A stretch of DNA of 11,398 bases, taken from positions 1 through 11,398 of the forward strand of contig CAYXGE010000061.1 of the NCBI GenBank assembly GCA_964464435.1, in the 5' to 3' direction. Origin of the DNA: CAYXGE01 sp964464435. Its GTDB lineage: Bacteria; Pseudomonadota; Gammaproteobacteria; Burkholderiales; Methylophilaceae. Below the pieces are notes generated by a model. That model was given only the letters and a program-made list of their open reading frames with translations, was not told the DNA's origin and did no database searches. Shown piece after piece: positions 1-6,999 of the stretch; positions within the stretch are counted from its first letter, which is position 1, and each line of letters opens with the position of its first letter. The position numbers and the translations under genes are program-made.

Positions 1-32
1 AGCTTAATAATTTTTAAGGTAGGGGAATGGAA

Positions 33-758
33 ATGAAAAAATTAATATTATCAGTATTATTAGCAGCTGCATTTGCACCTGCAGTTTCAATGGCAGAACA
101 AGGTGATTGGGTGGTACGTTTGCGTGCTACCAATGTGAATCCAAGCGAAAAAAGTAATTTAGGTCAACAAACCGATAAAGTTTACGGCGCTGGCACAGCA
201 GCTTTTGTCTATGGTAGTGGAACGGCAAACTTAGAAACTGATGGTAATACCATTCCTGAGTTAGATATCTCATACTACTTTACCAAAAATATTGCAGCTG
301 AGCTCATTTTAGCTTTGGGTACACGCCATGATGTGAGCGTTTCTGGCAGTGGTGGTGCGTTAGCAAAACGTGGCTTAGGCAGTGTTAATCTTTTACCACC
401 CACATTAACAGCGCAATGGCACTTTATGCCAGACCAAATGTTTGACCCTTATGTTGGTGCAGGGGTGAGTTATATACGTGCTATGGATAATGGCCTGACT
501 GCGCAAGTGACTGGTGTAGGCGGCTTACCAATTCGTGTTGACCGTAACGCATGGGGTCCTGCGATTCAAGCAGGCTTTGATGTGAACTTAACAGATAGAT
601 GGCTGATTAACTTTGATGTGAAAAAAATATGGTTTGACATGGATGTTAAGTTAGACGCAGCAGCTACAGGTGGTTTACTTCCTGCAGGCTATAGAAAAAT
701 TGATAACTTAGATGTTGATCCTTGGGTAATTAGTATTGGCGTTGGTAAGAAATTTTAG
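33..758 (+). CDS. ompW: OmpW family outer membrane protein
   Basis: This encodes an OmpW-type eight-stranded beta-barrel of the outer membrane; the family is thought to pass small hydrophobic molecules and often responds to oxygen or stress. Residues 1-21 from the ATG at 33 form a signal peptide (MKK, a hydrophobic stretch, then SMA before EQGDW). The mature part shows the alternating pattern of a porin, the family-like start GDWVVRLRATNVNPS, and a C-terminal phenylalanine (VGKKF) typical of proteins handled by the BAM machinery. Its length of about 241 residues is normal for OmpW. An ATG at 27 is also in frame, but AGGGG at 21-25 lies 7 bases before the ATG at 33, which makes 33 the better start. 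The gene stands alone, convergent with hemN, and ends in its own terminator. Its promoter lies outside the window. The transported substrate cannot be told from sequence. Confidence 0.93.
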   Translation: MKKLILSVLLAAAFAPAVSMAEQGDWVVRLRATNVNPSEKSNLGQQTDKVYGAGTAAFVYGSGTANLETDGNTIPELDISYYFTKNIAAELILALGTRHDVSVSGSGGALAKRGLGSVNLLPPTLTAQWHFMPDQMFDPYVGAGVSYIRAMDNGLTAQVTGVGGLPIRVDRNAWGPAIQAGFDVNLTDRWLINFDVKKIWFDMDVKLDAAATGGLLPAGYRKIDNLDVDPWVISIGVGKKF

Positions 759-810
759 TTTTAAGAAGTTTTAGTTTGTAGTATCTCTCCTTTTAGAGTT
801 GTCCACCCTC

Positions 811-845
811 GCCTCTATCAGTAATTTTGGTAGAGGCATTTTTTT
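811..845 (+). terminator. Intrinsic terminator of ompW
   Basis: GCCTCTA at 811-817 pairs with TAGAGGC at 831-837, and the stem can extend by about three more pairs into the loop. It is followed at once by A and seven T residues (839-845). A stem plus T-tract about 50 bases after the ompW stop is a standard rho-independent terminator on the plus strand. On the minus strand the tract would be A-rich and upstream, so this is not a good terminator for hemN. Confidence 0.85.
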
Positions 846-857
846 GCCTATTTTTTT

Positions 858-886
858 ACCCAGTGTTAATGCTGTCAACACTGGGT
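858..886. repeat. Perfect 10-bp inverted repeat downstream of hemN
   Basis: ACCCAGTGTT (858-867) and AACACTGGGT (877-886) form a perfect inverted repeat with a 9-base loop, 24 bases past the hemN stop codon. In the hemN transcript this is a stable hairpin, but the bases following it are an A-run (T-run 851-857 on the plus strand), so it lacks the U-tract of a classical terminator. It may act as a 3' end stabiliser or as a weak or rho-assisted end of hemN; that role is inferred. Confidence 0.6.
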
Positions 887-909
887 CGTTAAGTGAGATT
901 TAATTTGGA

Positions 910-2328
910 TTAGATAATTTTTGAAAAGCGCGCGCGATTGAGATCGTATTGCAGATAACGGTCAAACACCATAGCCACGGCTCGGACAAAATACCAACCC
1001 ATATTGGTGACGGTAAATCCTGCTTCATCCATTTCTATTAAGCCAGCGTTCAGCAGGGGGGTTAATTGCTCAATTTCTTTTGCAAAATAGTCTTTGAATT
1101 GAATTAAATAAGCTAACTCAATGGCTTCATATTGCAGTCTGCCTTGACACATGATACCCATAATCACTGCACGTCTAATTAAGTCATCATGAGAGAGGGC
1201 TAGGCCACGCGCAATAGGTAATTCACCACGATTGAGGCAGTCGTAATACTCATCTAAGGTTTTAACGTTTTGACTATAGCTGGCACCAATGCGGCCTATA
1301 GATGAAACACCTAAAGCTAAAATATCGCAATCTGGTTGCGTACTATAGCCCTGAAAGTTGCGATGTAAGCGACCTTGCCGCTTGGCAATGGCTAGCTCAT
1401 CTGTGGGTAGTGCAAAGTGATCCATACCCACATACACATAATTGCCCTGTAAAAAGGTTGCAATTGCATTAGATAGCATCATTAATTTTGAATGTGCTGG
1501 TGGCAATTCTTCTGCTTGTATTCTGCGTTGTGGTTTAAAGCGTGCAGGTAAGTGTGCATAGGCATATAAGGCAATACGGTCTGGTTTAAGTGTAATAATT
1601 TGTTCTAGCGTACGTGTAAAAGACTCAGTGGTCTGTTTGGGTAAGCCGTAAATCAGGTCTACATTAATAGACTTAAACCCTAGTGTTCTGGCAGAGGCTA
1701 CTAAATCAAATACTTGTTCGGCAGGTTGAATGCGATGTACTGCTTTTTGCACGTCCGTATCAAAGTCTTGAACACCAAAACTTAAGCGATTAAATCCAAT
1801 TTGTTTTAAATGTTCTAATCGATGTTCATTGACTGTACGTGGGTCAATTTCAATTGAGTATTCGCCATGCGCACTAAATTGAAAATTGTGCCTCAATAAT
1901 GCCATCAAACTTGCCAGTTCGTCATCACTAAAAAAGGTGGGAGATCCACCACCAAAGTGCAGTTGTGAAATGGGTTGCCCAGAGCCTAGTTTGGCAACAT
2001 GTAAGTCAATTTCTTTTTCTAAATATCTTAAATACTCAGCAGCGCGTTCATGGCGCTTGGTCACAATTTTGTTGCAGGCACAGTAAAAACATAAAGACTC
2101 ACAAAATGGAATATGCACATAGAGCGAGAGTGGCATAGCAATACCCCCAACATTACGCTGTTGTAAGGCTTGTTCGTACTCATTACTACCAAAAGCTTCC
2201 ACAAAGCGGTCCGCTGTGGGGTATGAGGTGTAACGCGGACCTGGTACATCAAATTTTTCTAACAAGGTTGGCGTAATGAAGCTTTTATCAGCATCTCTAG
2301 CACTAGATTGAATAATAAGATTGTTCAT
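910..2328 (-). CDS. hemN: Oxygen-independent coproporphyrinogen III oxidase (dehydrogenase)
   Basis: HemN is a cytoplasmic radical SAM enzyme that oxidatively decarboxylates coproporphyrinogen III to protoporphyrinogen IX without oxygen, a step of haem synthesis under low oxygen. From the ATG at 2328 the protein has 472 residues, close to the usual 455-475. Family marks are YTSYPTAD (residues 33-40), the cluster motif HIPFCESLCFYCACNK with C76, C80 and C83 binding the 4Fe-4S cluster plus C85, then GGGSPTFF and EIDPRTV for S-adenosylmethionine binding, and the HemN C-terminal domain. The frame is open to an ATG at 2373, but 2328 is preferred: TAAGGA (2344-2339) lies 10 bases ahead of it, and the predicted FNR-dependent transcript would begin near 2347, downstream of 2373. 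It is divergent from fnr across a sequence gap, and its product feeds haem to the cbb3 oxidase encoded in the same window. Confidence 0.96.
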   Translation of the reverse strand: MNNLIIQSSARDADKSFITPTLLEKFDVPGPRYTSYPTADRFVEAFGSNEYEQALQQRNVGGIAMPLSLYVHIPFCESLCFYCACNKIVTKRHERAAEYLRYLEKEIDLHVAKLGSGQPISQLHFGGGSPTFFSDDELASLMALLRHNFQFSAHGEYSIEIDPRTVNEHRLEHLKQIGFNRLSFGVQDFDTDVQKAVHRIQPAEQVFDLVASARTLGFKSINVDLIYGLPKQTTESFTRTLEQIITLKPDRIALYAYAHLPARFKPQRRIQAEELPPAHSKLMMLSNAIATFLQGNYVYVGMDHFALPTDELAIAKRQGRLHRNFQGYSTQPDCDILALGVSSIGRIGASYSQNVKTLDEYYDCLNRGELPIARGLALSHDDLIRRAVIMGIMCQGRLQYEAIELAYLIQFKDYFAKEIEQLTPLLNAGLIEMDEAGFTVTNMGWYFVRAVAMVFDRYLQYDLNRARFSKII

Positions 2329-2381
2329 GATAATAGTGTCCTTATGATTTGTGACTTTGCCATTGACTGTCAAAAATCGCT

Positions 2382-2389
2382 TTGATATA
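2382..2389 (-). promoter_or_regulatory. Candidate FNR half-site of the hemN promoter, cut by the gap
   Basis: TTGATATA at 2382-2389 ends exactly at the run of Ns. TTGAT is a perfect FNR half-site (consensus TTGAT-N4-ATCAA), and TTTGATATA (2381-2389) is identical to the first nine bases of the box upstream of ccoN. If complete, its centre would be at 2388.5, placing a class II transcription start near 2347 and a -10 element at 2359-2354 (CAAAGT, only 3 of 6 matches). The other half lies in the gap and cannot be seen, so this is inference from a half-site. Confidence 0.45.
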
Positions 2390-2489
2390 NNNNNNNNNNN
2401 NNNNNNNNNNNNNNNNNNNNNNNNNNNNNNNNNNNNNNNNNNNNNNNNNNNNNNNNNNNNNNNNNNNNNNNNNNNNNNNNNNNNNNNNN
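2390..2489. other. Assembly gap (100 N) between hemN and fnr
   Basis: Exactly 100 undetermined bases. The round number suggests a placeholder for a gap of unknown length. It removes the fnr promoter and ribosome binding site and most of the hemN regulatory region. Any open frame that reads through it, such as one starting at 2382 on the plus strand, is not supported. Confidence 0.97.
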
Positions 2490-2492
2490 GCT

Positions 2493-3215
2493 ATGATGAA
2501 TCCAGAAGCTATTAAAGTCGCTTGTTCTAACTGTAATTTACGTGAGCTTTGCATGCCGATTGGCTTTGCCCAAGAAGACTTGCATCGTTTAGATGAGGTT
2601 GTGGCAACACGACGTAAAGTGAAACAAGGTGGCTTATTATTTAGCAGTGGTGAGCCTTTTACTGCATTATTTGCTATACGCACTGGTTTTTTTAAAACCT
2701 CTGTATTAAGCGAGGATGGCCGTGAGCAAGTGACTGGATTTCAAATGGCAGGTGAGATTATTGGCCTAGATGGTATTGTGACAGATTCCCATACTTGTAA
2801 CGCTATTGCGCTTGAAGATGCAGAAGTATGTGAAATGCCATTTTCTCGAGTTGAAGAACTTTCAAGAGAGTTTCCAGTCTTGCAAAGACACGTACACAAA
2901 ATCATGAGCCGCGAAATTGTGCGAGAAAACGGTGTGATGATGTTGTTAGGCAATATGCGTGCAGAAGAGCGTTTGGCCGCTTTTTTATTAAACTTAGTAC
3001 AACGCTTACATGCTAGAGGGTTTTCTCAAACAGAGTTTATTCTACGCATGACACGTGAAGAAATTGGCAGTTATTTGGGTTTAAAGCTAGAAACTGTGAG
3101 CCGAACATTTTCTAAGTTTAGTGAAGAAGGCATTATTGAAGTCAAACAACGCCATGTACGCATTGTTAACCCAGATGCATTAAAGAAGATTTTTAATCCA
3201 CAAGTGTGTGTTTAA
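2493..3215 (+). CDS. fnr: FNR-type oxygen-sensing transcription regulator (Crp/Fnr family)
   Basis: This is a global regulator that holds an oxygen-labile 4Fe-4S cluster, dimerises without oxygen and binds TTGAT-N4-ATCAA sites. Counting from the ATG at 2493 (240 residues), the N-terminal cluster motif is C11-x2-C14-x5-C20 (CSNCNLRELC) and the fourth ligand is C113 (EVCEMPF), so all four ligands are present. A cyclic-nucleotide-like beta roll covers about residues 30-120, a long dimer helix about 125-155, and a helix-turn-helix about 186-210. The recognition helix has ETVSR (E200, S203, R204), the residues that read the FNR half-site. The ATG at 2496 is equally possible, and a start inside the gap cannot be excluded; the upstream binding site is missing. 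It is divergent from hemN and is the likely activator of hemN and ccoNOQP. It probably shares a transcript with the radical SAM gene 58 bases downstream. Confidence 0.95.
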   Translation: MMNPEAIKVACSNCNLRELCMPIGFAQEDLHRLDEVVATRRKVKQGGLLFSSGEPFTALFAIRTGFFKTSVLSEDGREQVTGFQMAGEIIGLDGIVTDSHTCNAIALEDAEVCEMPFSRVEELSREFPVLQRHVHKIMSREIVRENGVMMLLGNMRAEERLAAFLLNLVQRLHARGFSQTEFILRMTREEIGSYLGLKLETVSRTFSKFSEEGIIEVKQRHVRIVNPDALKKIFNPQVCV

Positions 3216-3273
3216 TAAATTTCTAGCGTAATGCTTTGAAATAGCTTGGTTTATCCATAAAAAGTGAGTTTTC

Positions 3274-4122
3274 ATGAGTCAATCACAAGTGCTCACTGTT
3301 ACCGATCATAACCGCAATGTTTATGACATGCGCTACCTGTACCCAGTGGTGTCTAGGCGTGCGCAAGGTGTTTCAGTGGGCATTAACCTCAATATCAATA
3401 ACGCTTGTAATTGGCGTTGTATCTATTGCCAAGTGCCTGACCTTAAGCGTGGCACACCACCGCCAATAGATTTAGATGTGTTAGCAAAAGAGCTTGATAT
3501 CATGCTCAATGACATTTTGCATGGCGAGTTTATGCAACGGCATGTGGCTGAGGGCGACCGCCAATTACAAGACATTGCTTTTTCAGGCAATGGAGAACCC
3601 ACCAGTGCCAAAGAGTTTCCGCAGGTGCTCATACTCGTAGAGCAAGCGTTAAAAAAATATGCCTTGCTAGGCAATATTAAAGTGCGCTTAATTACCAATG
3701 GAAGCCTGATTGACAGACCTAGTGTACTTAAAGCACTGCAACATTTAGCAAAAATCGGCGGAGAAGTGTGGTTTAAGGTGGATGCAGGCACCGAGCAAGG
3801 CTTTGCTAATACCAATGATGTAACGCTCAAACCTATGACGCACATTGCGCGTTTAAAGCAAAGTGCTGCTGTGTGCCCAACCTTTGTGCAAACTTGCATG
3901 TTTGCGCTTGATGGTTTGCCGCCCAGTGATGCTGATGTTGAGGCCTATATAAACTTGGTATCTCAAGCTAAAGATAGCATACAAGGCGTGCATTTGTATG
4001 GCTATGCAAGACCTTCTTATCAAGTTGAAGCGCCACGCATCAGTCGTTTATCCGCAGATTGGTTAGAAGGGGTGGCTAATCAATTAAGAGCCCACAATAT
4101 TTCCGTATTTGTAAGCCCCTAA
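3274..4122 (+). CDS. Radical SAM protein of unknown substrate (wyosine-synthase-like, COG0731 type)
   Basis: This is a 282-residue cytoplasmic radical SAM enzyme whose substrate I cannot name. The cluster motif is CNWRCIYC (C45, C49, C52), and GNGEPT (105-110) matches the GGE/SAM-binding motif. A third conserved strand with ITNGSL follows. The overall pattern resembles bacterial members of COG0731, distant relatives of the archaeal wyosine base synthase TYW1, but there is no flavodoxin domain and no extra cysteine-rich cluster at the C terminus, so no wyosine role should be assumed. AGTGAG lies about 8 bases before the ATG. It follows fnr by 58 bases in the same direction with no terminator in between, so co-transcription is likely. 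It ends 6 bases from the convergent fixH. Its place between fnr and the cbb3 cluster suggests an anaerobic or microaerobic role, which is inference only. Confidence 0.9.
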   Translation: MSQSQVLTVTDHNRNVYDMRYLYPVVSRRAQGVSVGINLNINNACNWRCIYCQVPDLKRGTPPPIDLDVLAKELDIMLNDILHGEFMQRHVAEGDRQLQDIAFSGNGEPTSAKEFPQVLILVEQALKKYALLGNIKVRLITNGSLIDRPSVLKALQHLAKIGGEVWFKVDAGTEQGFANTNDVTLKPMTHIARLKQSAAVCPTFVQTCMFALDGLPPSDADVEAYINLVSQAKDSIQGVHLYGYARPSYQVEAPRISRLSADWLEGVANQLRAHNISVFVSP

Positions 4123-4128
4123 AAAAGT

Positions 4129-4398
4129 TTACTTGTTTTGATGCAACCCAGTTTGGGCATGATTGCGTGCTTGAATAGCAGGCACCATAGCTTCAGCATT
4201 ATCCCCCAAGGTATCATTGATGTTTAAACCTTTGCGGTAGTAATCTTCATCAAGCACTGGGTCTGGTCTTGAAATAGCAAGATACACGGTAATGATTGAA
4301 GCGATAATGACCAATAATGGCCCGCTAATAATGAGCCAGACATGACCATTTTTCCACCAAATATGTTGTTTGCTTACGGTGTTTTGATTGTTGTCCAT
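4129..4398 (-). CDS. fixH: FixH/CcoH family cbb3 oxidase assembly protein, short form
   Basis: This is a small inner-membrane protein of 89 residues, last gene of the cbb3 cluster. FixH/CcoH helps assemble cbb3 oxidase and is thought to work with the copper ATPase CcoI. The sequence has a cytoplasmic N terminus with WWKNGHVWLIISGP leading into a single membrane span (about residues 20-43), then RPDPVLDEDYYRKGLNIN, the FixH signature in which DxDYYRKG follows the membrane, and ends soon after QARNHAQTG. Longer family members have a larger periplasmic beta domain that is absent here. As far as I recall, short forms ending in this way are usual in betaproteobacteria, so truncation is not implied. 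AGAAAG precedes the ATG by 8 bases. It lies 39 bases after ccoG and is probably co-transcribed with it. Confidence 0.88.
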   Translation of the reverse strand: MDNNQNTVSKQHIWWKNGHVWLIISGPLLVIIASIITVYLAISRPDPVLDEDYYRKGLNINDTLGDNAEAMVPAIQARNHAQTGLHQNK

Positions 4399-4437
4399 GA
4401 TACATACTTTCTGTTAATTAAAATGGGTTGCTCAAGA

Positions 4438-5868
4438 CTATCGAGGTACAATAAAGACTGCTTTTTCAATGACTTGCTCTTTTGTGTCTACGCGGTCAAT
4501 CACAAAATTGACCCTATGTGAACCAGCGGGCATGCTGCCATCAGGAATCTCCAAACGCACTGAAACCCACCTTGCTTGCGCTGATTTCACTGGGATGGTG
4601 TGTTCGTCACTATCGTTGTCTGTGTCCAAATGAATGCCAGCGATTCCATTGGCTGATAGATGGTAATTACCATCATGCTCTGAAGCGTTCATGATTTGTA
4701 ATCGATATACATTCTCTAGCATGCCGCCCTCAACGAGCCTTGCCATGACGCCACGGTCACGTACAACATCGACTCTAAAGCTATCTCGTGTTGCAAGGCT
4801 ATATAACAGGCCAACACACAGGCTTAGTAAAATCGTGCTATAAATAAGTACACGAGGTCTTAAAATACGATGGAAAATTTGTTTGCGTGTCCACTGCTGT
4901 GTAAGTGCATGTTGCGTGGAGTATTTGACTAAGCCGCGAGGATACTGCATTTTATCCATTACCGTGTCACACACATCTGCACAGGCGCCACAGCCTATAC
5001 ATTCATATTGCAACCCTTTGCGAATATCAATACCAGTAGGGCATACTTGAACGCAAAGTGTGCAATCAATACAAGCGCCCAATTGGCTCGCGTCTGCTTT
5101 CTTATTGCGGCTACCACGTGGCTCACCGCGTGCTTCGTCGTAGGTTACGATGAGGGTGTCAGCATCAAACATGGCGCTTTGAAAGCGCGCATATGGGCAC
5201 ATGTATTTACACACTTGTTCGCGCATGAAACCTGCATTGCCATAAGTAGCAAATCCATAAAATAATATCCAAAAGGTTTGCCAAGGCCCCAATGCAAAAT
5301 CTAGCGTTGTGGCAAGTAATTCACGTATTGGCGTAAAGTAACCGACAAATGTAAAGCCAGTCCACAGTGCAAATAACACCCAAACCGTATGTTTTGCAAC
5401 TTTTTTAATTAGTTTTGCCTGTGACATATCAGCAGAATCAAGCTTCATTCTAGCTGCACGGTCACCCTCAATTTTGCGCTCTATCCACAAAAATATTTCT
5501 GTGTACACCGTTTGTGGGCAGGCATAGCCACACCAAAGTCTGCCAGCAACGGCGGTAAATAAGAACAGTGATAGCGCTGAGATAATCAGTAGGGCAGTTA
5601 GATATATGAGGTCTTGTGGATATAATACCAAGCCAAATATAAAAAAACGTTTGGCTTCTAAATCAAACAATAGGGCTTGACGCGTGCCCCATTCAAGCCA
5701 AGGCATGCCGTAAAACACAAGTTGTGTAATCCAAATAATGACCCAACGCCATTTTGCAAAAAAACCATTGACGCTTCTTGGGTAGATTTTTTCTTGCGAG
5801 GCGTAGAGAGATACAACCACTTCATCGGCCTTACTTGCGCTGATATTCGAAGTGGTTGATGAACTCAT
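4438..5868 (-). CDS. ccoG: Cytochrome c oxidase accessory protein CcoG (FixG), membrane Fe-S protein
   Basis: CcoG is a polytopic membrane ferredoxin-like protein. The Rhodobacter homologue has been reported to reduce Cu(II) to Cu(I) for CuB insertion into cbb3 oxidase. The 476-residue protein shows membrane spans at about 43-60, 87-107, 160-178, 195-212 and 340-357. A membrane-edge motif CGYAC (C113, C117) and CKYMC (C220, C224) are conserved in the NapH/CcoG family. Two classical 4Fe-4S motifs follow: C266-x2-C269-x2-C272-x3-C276 and C290-x2-C293-x2-C296-x3-C300. The last 110 residues form the FixG C-terminal immunoglobulin-like periplasmic domain. The length is normal and all cysteine ligands are present. 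It lies 53 bases after ccoP, across an AT-rich hairpin, with only a weak GAAAG ribosome site, so it may be expressed less than the structural genes. Confidence 0.96.
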   Translation of the reverse strand: MSSSTTSNISASKADEVVVSLYASQEKIYPRSVNGFFAKWRWVIIWITQLVFYGMPWLEWGTRQALLFDLEAKRFFIFGLVLYPQDLIYLTALLIISALSLFLFTAVAGRLWCGYACPQTVYTEIFLWIERKIEGDRAARMKLDSADMSQAKLIKKVAKHTVWVLFALWTGFTFVGYFTPIRELLATTLDFALGPWQTFWILFYGFATYGNAGFMREQVCKYMCPYARFQSAMFDADTLIVTYDEARGEPRGSRNKKADASQLGACIDCTLCVQVCPTGIDIRKGLQYECIGCGACADVCDTVMDKMQYPRGLVKYSTQHALTQQWTRKQIFHRILRPRVLIYSTILLSLCVGLLYSLATRDSFRVDVVRDRGVMARLVEGGMLENVYRLQIMNASEHDGNYHLSANGIAGIHLDTDNDSDEHTIPVKSAQARWVSVRLEIPDGSMPAGSHRVNFVIDRVDTKEQVIEKAVFIVPR

Positions 5869-5905
5869 GATGCTACTTTCTGTAAAAAATATGTGCTTAA
5901 ACTTG

Positions 5906-5936
5906 TTTTCAAATAAATCAATTATTTATTTGAAAA
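5906..5936 (-). repeat. Perfect 13-bp AT-rich inverted repeat over the ccoP stop codon
   Basis: TTTTCAAATAAAT (5906-5918) and ATTTATTTGAAAA (5924-5936) are perfectly complementary arms with a 5-base loop. The distal arm encodes the last four residues of CcoP (F-S-N-K) and the hairpin includes the TAA at 5924-5922. It sits between the oxidase structural genes and ccoG. It lacks a GC stem and a U-tract, so it is not a standard terminator. A role in mRNA processing or 3' protection of the ccoNOQP message is inference. Confidence 0.65.
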
Positions 5937-6821
5937 TCCCCAAACATAGGCGGTGAGTACCTTAATTTGCTCAGGGGTAAACTTACTTGCCCAAGCTGGC
6001 ATTTGGTTAGTTTTACCTTCATGAATGCGTTTAATTATGGCTTCTTCACCTGCACCATGTAGCCAAATGTTATCTGTTAAATTGGGGGCACCTACAGCAG
6101 GGTTACCCTTACCATCAGCGCCATGGCAAGCTGCACAAATTGCAAATTTTTCTTTACCTGCAGTGGCTCGTGTAGCGTCGTGTTGGCTGTTTGAAAGACT
6201 TAAAACATAATGCGCAACATTTTTAACGTCTTCTTCAGAACCAACTGCCGCTGCCATTGGCGGCATCATACCAATACGTCCATTGATGAGTGTATGCTCA
6301 ATGTTTTCTGGGCTACCACCATATAACCAATCAGCATCGGTAAGATTTGGAAAACCTCGACTACCGCGTGCATCAGAGCCATGACATTGTGAGCAATTGT
6401 TCATAAATAAACGTTCGCCAATGGCAACTGCTTTGGGGTTCTTGGCTAGTGACTCGGTAGCAACACCTGTAAACTCGGCATAAATGGGTGCTAATGCTTT
6501 GTTTGCTGCAGCCACTTCTTGCTCATATTGCTTGGCTTGTGACCAGCCTAATTTGCCAGCAAACGTTCCCAAACCTGGATAAGCAAATAAGTAAGCAAAA
6601 CCAAATACAATGGTAATGACAAACAATCCTACCCACCATCCCGGGAGCGGATTATTCATTTCACGTATATCTTCATCCCAAACGTGACCACTGGTGCCAT
6701 CGCCACTGCTACTCACTTTGGTTTTGCTGGTGCGCCACAGCAGTAATGCACAGCCTAAAATACCTCCTACCGTAATGACCGTAATGAATAGCGGCCAAAA
6801 ACTATTTGTAAAATCACTCAT
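5922..6821 (-). CDS. ccoP: cbb3-type cytochrome c oxidase subunit III (dihaem cytochrome c)
   Basis: CcoP passes electrons from soluble cytochrome c to CcoO in the cbb3 oxidase and is anchored in the inner membrane with its haems in the periplasm. The 299-residue protein has an N-terminal span (about 10-29), the family region HVWDEDIREMNNPLPGWW (46-63) before a second span (about 62-82), and two cytochrome c domains. Haem motifs are CSQCH (C143, C146, H147) and CAACH (C229, C232, H233). Methionines in MMPPMA (185-190) and NQMPAW (272-277) are likely axial ligands. Length and two-span form are usual for proteobacteria. Its ribosome site AGGGGA overlaps the ccoQ stop codon (TAGGGGA), pointing to translational coupling. 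Its own stop codon lies inside a perfect inverted repeat. Confidence 0.97.
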   Translation of the reverse strand: MSDFTNSFWPLFITVITVGGILGCALLLWRTSKTKVSSSGDGTSGHVWDEDIREMNNPLPGWWVGLFVITIVFGFAYLFAYPGLGTFAGKLGWSQAKQYEQEVAAANKALAPIYAEFTGVATESLAKNPKAVAIGERLFMNNCSQCHGSDARGSRGFPNLTDADWLYGGSPENIEHTLINGRIGMMPPMAAAVGSEEDVKNVAHYVLSLSNSQHDATRATAGKEKFAICAACHGADGKGNPAVGAPNLTDNIWLHGAGEEAIIKRIHEGKTNQMPAWASKFTPEQIKVLTAYVWGFSNK

Positions 6822-6830
6822 GTTATTCCC

Positions 6831-6968
6831 CTAATCCTGTTCAAAAGGTAGATTGGCTGCGTCTTTAAAATCTTTGGTATTGCGGTGTTTCCACGTCCAC
6901 ACCAAAATGCCTACAAAGACTACAAAGCTACCGATGGTGGCGATAATGCGTAATGTATTGACGTCCAT
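6831..6968 (-). CDS. ccoQ: cbb3-type cytochrome oxidase subunit CcoQ
   Basis: This short gene of 45 residues was found by reading the space between ccoO and ccoP. The protein begins MDVNTLRIIATIGSFVVF, has one membrane span (about residues 6-26), a basic stretch WKHRNTK and the acidic tail FKDAANLPFEQD. The pattern F-x-x-A-A-N-L-P-F near the end is characteristic of CcoQ/FixQ. CcoQ is not catalytic; it stabilises the association of CcoP with CcoNO. AAAGGA lies about 6 bases before the ATG, 31 bases after the ccoO stop, and the ccoP start follows its stop by 9 bases. Position, size and motif agree. Confidence 0.93.
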   Translation of the reverse strand: MDVNTLRIIATIGSFVVFVGILVWTWKHRNTKDFKDAANLPFEQD

Positions 6969-6999
6969 CACATTTCCTTTCTATGTTGATAAGTCAGCA

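Noticed and set aside
2363..2373. Perfect palindrome TTGACTGTCAA as an FNR site or as a TTGACA -35 element of hemN.
   Set aside because: The half-sites are separated by 1 base instead of 4, and no acceptable -10 hexamer lies 16-18 bases downstream of TTGACA on the minus strand. It may be chance in an AT-rich leader.
2382..2492. Plus-strand frame beginning at 2382 and running through the Ns into fnr.
   Set aside because: It depends on undetermined bases, and the visible bases before the gap look like a regulatory half-site. The FNR protein has sensible starts at 2493 or 2496.
3423..3899. 158-codon open frame on the minus strand inside the radical SAM gene.
   Set aside because: It lies fully opposite a conserved enzyme with intact motifs, and its translation has an unnatural composition rich in Ser, Cys and Leu with no recognisable domain.
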